Positions 32,341-37,305 of a stretch of DNA of 37,305 nt are shown piece by piece. The notes beneath the pieces are model-generated. The model was not told the DNA's origin and did no database searches. It saw only the letters and a list, made by a program, of their open reading frames with translations. Where the stretch lies: assembly GCA_036558305.1 (NCBI GenBank), contig DATBFX010000514.1:1-37305 (forward strand), written 5' to 3'. The stretch comes from DATBFX01 sp036558305. GTDB lineage: Bacteria; Chloroflexota; Chloroflexia; Thermomicrobiales; UBA6265. The position numbers were made by a program, and so were the translations under genes. The number at the start of each line of letters is the position of its first letter. Within the stretch, counting starts at the first letter, position 1.

Positions 32341-34707
32341 ATGAGTTCGTCGTCCGCGACGGCCGCCGATCGGTTTCTGCCCGCGCCCTTGACGGCGTTC
32401 GTCGGCCGCGAGCGGGAACTCGCCGGGCTGCGGGTGTTGCTCGCTCGCCGCGACGTGCGGCTGCTGACGGTGACCGGCACCGGCGGGGTCGGCAAGACCC
32501 GGCTGGCAATCGAGGCCGCGCGGGACCTCGCCGATCGCTTCGCGGCCGGCGTCCGCTTCGTGCCGCTCGCCCCGCTTGGGTCGCCCGACCTCGTGCTGCC
32601 GACGATCGCCCGGACCCTGGGCATCGGCGAGTCGCACCACGGCGGGATCCTCCGCGATCTGACCAAGCAGATCGCCTCGACGGAGTTGCTGCTGGTCCTC
32701 GACAACTTCGAGCACGTGCTCGCCGCCGGCCCGGACCTGGTCCTCCTGCTCGCCGCCTGCCCCGCCCTCACGCTGCTCATCACCAGCCGCGCGGCGCTGC
32801 GCGTCTCGGGCGAGCACGAGTTCGCCGTGCCGCCGCTGCCCCTGCCCGTCGCGCGCGGGACGTGGACGTTCGCGCAGATCGCGGCGTCCGACGCGGTTCG
32901 GCTGTTTATCGAGCGGGCCGAGGCGGTCCAGGCCGGGTTCCGGCTGACGCCGGCCAACGCCTGGGACGTGGCCGAGATCTGCCGCCGGCTGGATGGACTG
33001 CCGCTGGCCATCGAGCTGGCCGCCGCCCGGGTCAAGGTCTTCCCGCCCCGCGCGCTCCTGGCGCGACTCGGGGCACCCTCTGGGTCCCGCCTGCCGCTCC
33101 TGACCGGCGGGCCCCGCGAGGCGCCGGCCCGCCTGCGGACCATGCGCGACGCGATCGCCTGGAGCCACGACCTGCTCGACGCCGACGAGCAGCGCCTCTT
33201 TCGGCGGTTGGCGGTGTTCGTGGGCGGCTTCACCCTCGATGCCGCGATCGATGTCGCCGGCGACGGGCCCTTGCCCGACGAGGCGATCGTCGAAGGCATT
33301 TCCTCACTGGTAGACAGGTCCCTTCTGCTCCCGGCCGCGACGGGCGACGCGACCAACGACGATCCCGGCGAACCGCGATTCGGCATGCTCGAAACCGTTC
33401 GCGAATTTGCGCTCGACGAGTTAGCGCGCTCCGGCGAGGAAGACGCGGTGCGCCGGGCCCATGCGGAGCACTTTCGCGCCCTGGCCGAGCGCGCCGAGCC
33501 CGAGCTGCGCGGTGCCGGCCAGGTCGCCTGGATCGCCCGGCTCGAAACGGAGTTGCCGAACCTGCGCGCCGTGTTGGATTGGTCGCTGGTCGGCGGCGAC
33601 GTCGAGACCGGCCTGCGCCTCGCCGGCGCGCTCTACTGGTTCTGGTTTCTGCGCAACCACGTCGCGGAGGGACGCGCGTGGTTCGATCGGGCGCGGCAGA
33701 CCGGCAGGGAACCGGCCGCCGCGGCCGGCAAAGCGGCGTTGGGCGCGGCAGTGCTCGCCTGGCGTGCGGCCGAGTATGCGATGGCGAAGAACTACGCCGA
33801 AGAAGCCCTGGAGCGGTTCGCGGCGTGCGACGATCGCTGGGGCGTGGCCCTTGTCGTCCACTGGCAGGGACACCTGGCCGAGGACTTGGAGCACGACCGC
33901 GAGCGCTCGATCGCCATCCTCGCCGACTCCCTCGCCCAGTTCGAGGCGATCGGCGACGCCTGGGGCGTCGCCTTTTCCCAGCGTTGCCTCGGCCGGGCAT
34001 GGACGGGGATCAAAGGCGACTACGACCGCGCCACCTCCCTGCTGACCCCGGCCCTGGCGACCTTTCGGCGCCTCGGCGATGGGTGGAACATCGGCGTGAC
34101 GCTGCACAAGCTCGGCGACAACGCCAGGGAGGTGGGCAACTGGCCCGAGGCGATCGCCGCCTACCAGGAGAGCCTGGCCCACCATTGGACCCAGCGCGAC
34201 CCGCTCGGCGTCGCCGACGCGCTCCTGCGCCTGGCCCAGATCCTCGTCGCCCTCGGCGACGTAGAGCTCGCCGCACGCTTCTTCGGGTGCGCCGAGGCCC
34301 AGCGCGAACGGACCGGCACCATGGTCTTCGAACCGGCCCGGCTCGGCTACGAGCAGGCCGTCGCGGCGGCCCGCGCCGCCCTCGGCGATGACCCGTTCCA
34401 GGCGGCGTGGGACGCCGGCCGCTCGCTGCCCCTGGAGGACGCGATCGAGCTGGCGGCCAAGCTCCGGGCCTCGCCGAGCCCTGCCCTGGACCGAGCCGCC
34501 GCGCCGGAGCCGGCGTCGCGGCTGAGCGCCCGCGAGCGCGAGGTGCTGTGCCTGATCGTCGAGGGACTGTCCGACCCCGAGATCGCCGACGTCCTCTCGA
34601 TCGGTCGCCGCACGGTCAACACCCACGTCGCCGGCATCCTCAACAAGCTCGGCGTCGGCTCGCGAACGGCCGCGGCCGCCTACGCCGTTCGTCACGACGT
34701 CGTCTAG
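32341..34707 (+). CDS. LuxR-family STAND ATPase regulator
   Basis: The 788-residue protein has an N-terminal NB-ARC-type ATPase (P-loop GTGGVGKT at 46-53, Walker B LLLVLDN, RLDGLPLAIELAAAR), a winged-helix segment, a TPR-like repeat region (~390-650) and a C-terminal LuxR helix-turn-helix (~725-785: LSAREREVLCLIVEGLSDPEIADVLSIGRRTVNTHV). It is clearly paralogous to the divergent XRE regulator through the ATPase and repeats, but carries its DNA-binding domain at the other end. The ATG at 32341 has GGAGG 5 nt upstream, better than the ATG at 32329. Confidence 0.92.
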   Translation: MSSSSATAADRFLPAPLTAFVGRERELAGLRVLLARRDVRLLTVTGTGGVGKTRLAIEAARDLADRFAAGVRFVPLAPLGSPDLVLPTIARTLGIGESHHGGILRDLTKQIASTELLLVLDNFEHVLAAGPDLVLLLAACPALTLLITSRAALRVSGEHEFAVPPLPLPVARGTWTFAQIAASDAVRLFIERAEAVQAGFRLTPANAWDVAEICRRLDGLPLAIELAAARVKVFPPRALLARLGAPSGSRLPLLTGGPREAPARLRTMRDAIAWSHDLLDADEQRLFRRLAVFVGGFTLDAAIDVAGDGPLPDEAIVEGISSLVDRSLLLPAATGDATNDDPGEPRFGMLETVREFALDELARSGEEDAVRRAHAEHFRALAERAEPELRGAGQVAWIARLETELPNLRAVLDWSLVGGDVETGLRLAGALYWFWFLRNHVAEGRAWFDRARQTGREPAAAAGKAALGAAVLAWRAAEYAMAKNYAEEALERFAACDDRWGVALVVHWQGHLAEDLEHDRERSIAILADSLAQFEAIGDAWGVAFSQRCLGRAWTGIKGDYDRATSLLTPALATFRRLGDGWNIGVTLHKLGDNAREVGNWPEAIAAYQESLAHHWTQRDPLGVADALLRLAQILVALGDVELAARFFGCAEAQRERTGTMVFEPARLGYEQAVAAARAALGDDPFQAAWDAGRSLPLEDAIELAAKLRASPSPALDRAAAPEPASRLSAREREVLCLIVEGLSDPEIADVLSIGRRTVNTHVAGILNKLGVGSRTAAAAYAVRHDVV

Positions 34708-34887
34708 GCTATTGCCCCTCCGCAACCATACGGACCCGTCGTCGCCGGAATCGTCCCGGCGAATTCGGTATGCGTGCGGATGTGCTTCGGCATGGCGCGG
34801 CGCAGGATAGGGGTGCGCCCACGGCCGACATCGACAAGACCGGATGCACCGGCGCCGTCTGCCGTGGCGAAGAAAGGCAGCAGACCG

Positions 34888-35214
34888 ATGCACGGGCTCC
34901 TAATCACGTTCCGATCCGCCGTCGCCTGGGAGGAGTTGCAGGAGGAGTTCACGCGGGCCGCCGAGGCGTTGCGCGACGGCGCCGCGCGCGGTTTGGTAAG
35001 CAAGACCTGGCTGTCCGACGGCTCGACCGTCGGCAGTTTCTGCCTCTTCGAGGACCGCGGGGCCGCCGACCACTACCTCGAGGGGTTTTTCGCCGAAGCG
35101 ATCACGGCCAATCCCATCTTCTCCGATGTCCGCGTCGAACGGTACGACGTCGACGAGGCCCTGAGTCGGATCACCGACGGCCTGGGCGCCCTTGCCGTCG
35201 GCGCGCGGAGCTGA
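34888..35214 (+). CDS. YdhR-like monooxygenase-fold protein
   Basis: The 108-residue protein resembles the YdhR family (dimeric alpha/beta barrel related to antibiotic-synthesis monooxygenases): GLVSKTWLSDG, VGSFCLFEDRGAADHYLEGFF and ANPIFSDVRVERYDV follow the family pattern. Substrate unknown. AAAGG lies ~11 nt before the ATG. It is preceded by ~180 nt without a clear gene after the LuxR regulator. Confidence 0.75.
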   Translation: MHGLLITFRSAVAWEELQEEFTRAAEALRDGAARGLVSKTWLSDGSTVGSFCLFEDRGAADHYLEGFFAEAITANPIFSDVRVERYDVDEALSRITDGLGALAVGARS

Positions 35215-35339
35215 GGCCCGCGCCGCGGCGCGACCACGGCGGCGGGGACTATCGGGTCGACGTTCGACCATCTCGGTAGCGAAGAGATAGTGCTCAAGCG
35301 CTTTGGGAGGGCGGATTCCAAACAAAGGAGGGGACAGCC

Positions 35340-35760
35340 ATAGGTCGCCGCGACCCGCCCGTCCGGTCGGCCCTCGTCCTCGGCGGTCTCGTCGTGGCCG
35401 GCCGCCGGGGGCTCGGCGTCACCGCCCAGGAGGCGACCCCGGCGGCCTTGACTGCCGAGGAGGTGGTCGCCGCGCTGCGGGCTTACGCGCGCGGAGCTGA
35501 CTCGCGTCGATGTGCGGCTGTTCCCGAACACGCTGGAGGGGCTCGACGCCTTCGCCCCGGTCCTGGAACGGTTGGACCGCGCCTAGGCGGCCGCGGGGGC
35601 ACCGGACCCCGCTGGCCGCTGGACGCGGGCGTCCTACGTGGCGATGGAGCCGCACCGGGCGCAGGCGATTTACGGCAACGACATGTACCTGGGCGACGAG
35701 AGCGAGCGGCACGCCCGCGCGGCCGGCGGATCCGAAGGCGACGTCCGCCCCGGCGGATAA
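35340..35760 (+). pseudogene. Decayed gene for a secreted protein
   Basis: AAGGAGGGG (35325-35333) stands at ideal distance from an ATA codon (35340) where an ATG would be expected. The following frame has a short hydrophobic signal-like run (RSALVLGGLVVAG ... VTAQEA) and then AEEVVAALRAYAR. The reading shifts frame near 35495 (continuing as ELTRVDVRLFPNTLEGLDAF to a TAG at 35583-35585) and again before a third piece (RWTRASYVAMEPHRAQAIYG) ending at the TAA 35758-35760. Start loss and at least one frameshift indicate a pseudogene beside the transposase remnant. No family recognised. Confidence 0.6.
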
Positions 35761-35768
35761 TTGGACCA

Positions 35769-36371
35769 TCACGCCGCCAGCATCGCGGGTCGCATCCCCT
35801 CCTTCAGAGCGATGGCACCCTTCACCGAGACTCGATTCCGGAATGAGTGATCCCGGAAGGAGTCGCCGCAGTGCGCGAAGAAGGCGCGGGCGTCGTCTGG
35901 CGTGGTGGCGTCGGGTCCGTGCCCGATCGCCCGTTCCGGCCTCGCGGGGGTCCGCGCCGCGCGGCGGCGACGGTGCGTCTTGAGGACGGCGAAGGCCGGC
36001 TCGATCCGGTTGAAGCCGGGCGAATCGGGCGGCAGGAACAGGAGGTGGCAGCCGACGTCCGCGAGTAGGGCACGGGCGCGCACCCCCTTGTGGACGCTGA
36101 GGTTGTCCCAGTCGACGACCCGGCCGGGGCGCAAACTCGGCACCAGCAACTGCTCGACGAAGGCCTCGAAGGCGGGCCGATCGACGGCGCCGCTGACGAC
36201 AACGCTTGGGCCGATCCCCGCTGGGGTCAACGCCGCCAGGAGGGCGACATTGGGGCCGTGGTTGCACGGGGCCGTGCCGGCGTCCAGCAGCTCGGCCACC
36301 TCGCCGAGCGATCGTCCGCCATCGACCAGGGCCAGGGCGCGCTCGCGGAACGCCACGGGGTAGATCGTCAT
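35769..36371 (-). mobile_element. Internally deleted IS630-family transposase
   Basis: The 200-residue frame keeps the first helix-turn-helix part of an IS630 transposase (YPVAFRERALALVDGGRSL) but then joins directly to the second half of the DDE domain (VVDWDNLSVHK with the second catalytic Asp; LPPDSPGFNRIEP with the Glu). The rest of the DNA-binding region and the first catalytic Asp are missing, and full-length relatives are ~340 residues. The C-terminus also departs from the usual family end. It should be inactive. I could not define terminal inverted repeats; GCGGATA occurs near both ends in inverted orientation (35753-35759 and ~36400). Confidence 0.8.
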
Positions 36372-36519
36372 GCCCCAAGGATCGCACCGAGATCACCCTA
36401 TCCGCACTCCGGTCTAAGCCATGCCAAAGCTGTGACCAAGCTGTGGGTCAATTTCGTGGAGTGTGGATTCCCCGCCTCATACGATGTCCACGGGTTGACG
36501 TCGACGACGGAGTCATGCC

Positions 36520-37305
36520 ATGGACGGATCGCGCTTTGACAACCTGACCCGGACTTTTGCCGTCTCCCGGCGTGGCTTCGTGAAGCACCTGGCGGCCGGG
36601 GTCCTGGCCGGCGCCGCGGGGGTACTTGGCGCCGGCGTGACCGAGGTCCAGGCCTGTGCGGCACTCAAGAAAAAGTGCACGGCCGACGGCGACTGCTGCT
36701 CCGGCCTGTGCGATCCGGCCAGCGGCCGGTGCGTCTGCCCAGGCGGCACCGACGAGTGCGCCGGCACCTGCATCCCGCTCGATCAGTACCAGAGCGACGT
36801 CGACAACTGCGGTCGCTGCCATGTCCGCTGCCGGCGCGCCCCCGACTGCCAGGCTCCTGCCTGCGCCGCCGGGGTCTGCGGGAGCGTGCCCGATCCGTCG
36901 CTGGTCGACCAGCCGTGCGGCAAGCCCGTCAATGGCGTCTTTCGGGTCTGCAGTGCCGACGGCACCTGCGTCTGCCCGTCGCACCTACCGACAGCGTGCG
37001 GGCGCGCGTGTGTCGACACGACGTCGGACCCGAAGAACTGTGGCGCCTGCAACACCACGTGTCCGAAGGTGGGGCACGCGACGGCGGTCTGCGAGGGCGG
37101 CGTCTGCGGCATCGCCTGCAACGCCGGCTACAACCTCTGCGGCGGCGGGTGTTGTCCCGATAGCCGGAACTGTTGCAATGGCGTCTGCTGCCCCGCTGGT
37201 CAGTGTTGCGCCAACGGCACGTGCAGCGTCGATGCCTGCGCGCCCCACTGCGTGATCGACGGCGTCTGGATCGCCGACGGCACCATCAATCCCCAAAACG
37301 AGTGC
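36520..37305 (+). CDS. Cysteine-rich Tat-exported protein (truncated by window end)
   Basis: The frame stays open from the ATG at 36520 to the last base (262 codons, no stop). The N-terminus is a twin-arginine signal (SRRGFVKHL followed by an Ala/Gly/Val hydrophobic run and VQA before the first Cys). The mature part is built of short cysteine modules (CTADGDCCSGLC, NCGRCHVRC, NCGACNTTC, GGGCCPDSRNCCNGVCCPAG) with 40 cysteines in total. Tat export would allow folding or metal loading before secretion. The function is not recognised; related cysteine-rich repeats occur in secreted proteins of Chloroflexota, Myxococcota and Actinobacteria. GGAG lies 8 nt upstream of the ATG. Confidence 0.8.
   Translation, partial: MDGSRFDNLTRTFAVSRRGFVKHLAAGVLAGAAGVLGAGVTEVQACAALKKKCTADGDCCSGLCDPASGRCVCPGGTDECAGTCIPLDQYQSDVDNCGRCHVRCRRAPDCQAPACAAGVCGSVPDPSLVDQPCGKPVNGVFRVCSADGTCVCPSHLPTACGRACVDTTSDPKNCGACNTTCPKVGHATAVCEGGVCGIACNAGYNLCGGGCCPDSRNCCNGVCCPAGQCCANGTCSVDACAPHCVIDGVWIADGTINPQNEC

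Overview
This is a G+C-rich bacterial chromosome segment. Gene content and order point to Chloroflexota, most likely a Thermomicrobia/Sphaerobacter-like lineage: a short bacterial family B polymerase, a Tad ATPase/platform operon, paired bactofilins, AfsR/LuxR-like STAND regulators, a short EF-Ts and very G+C-rich rRNA. The assignment is an inference from family knowledge. No database search was run.

Layout. Bases 1-744 hold the end of an rRNA operon on the + strand (23S 3' end, 5S, initiator tRNA-Met, strong terminator). A convergent family B DNA polymerase follows (772-2994, -). Bases 3203-9587 (+) form a Tad/Flp pilus operon (cpaB, cpaE/tadZ, cpaF/tadA, tadB, tadC) behind a recognisable promoter, then comF. 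A palindromic repeat separates comF from the convergent operon rpsB-tsf-pyrH-frr-uppS-cdsA-dxr (16560 to 10634, -), which combines translation, UMP kinase, lipid carrier, phospholipid and isoprenoid genes and has its own promoter and a structured leader. A 1193-residue protein with a beta-propeller-like N-terminus and no signal peptide lies upstream (17032-20613, -). Next come two membrane-anchored SH3 proteins and two bactofilins (21052-24438, -), a KdpD-like sensor kinase lacking the KdpD/UspA part (24772-26436, -), a small unknown gene, and a KimA-type potassium importer (27019-29289, -). Two divergent STAND ATPase regulators follow, one with an N-terminal XRE domain and one with a C-terminal LuxR domain. 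The right end is accessory: a YdhR-like protein, a decayed secreted-protein gene, an internally deleted IS630-type transposase and a truncated Tat-exported protein with 40 cysteines.

Most notable pattern. Six places carry short tandem arrays with a unit of exactly 7 bp; five of them are two opposed (inverted) arms around a short spacer. Most loci have a different heptamer, although the pyrH-tsf and bactofilin arrays share one. Three sit in consecutive spacers of the rpsB operon, one between the bactofilins, one at a convergent gene end, and one in frame inside a regulator gene, where it encodes about 26 residues. Stop codons repeatedly fall inside or at the edge of the arrays. Constant period and architecture with variable sequence suggest a repeat-generating process that measures unit length rather than sequence.
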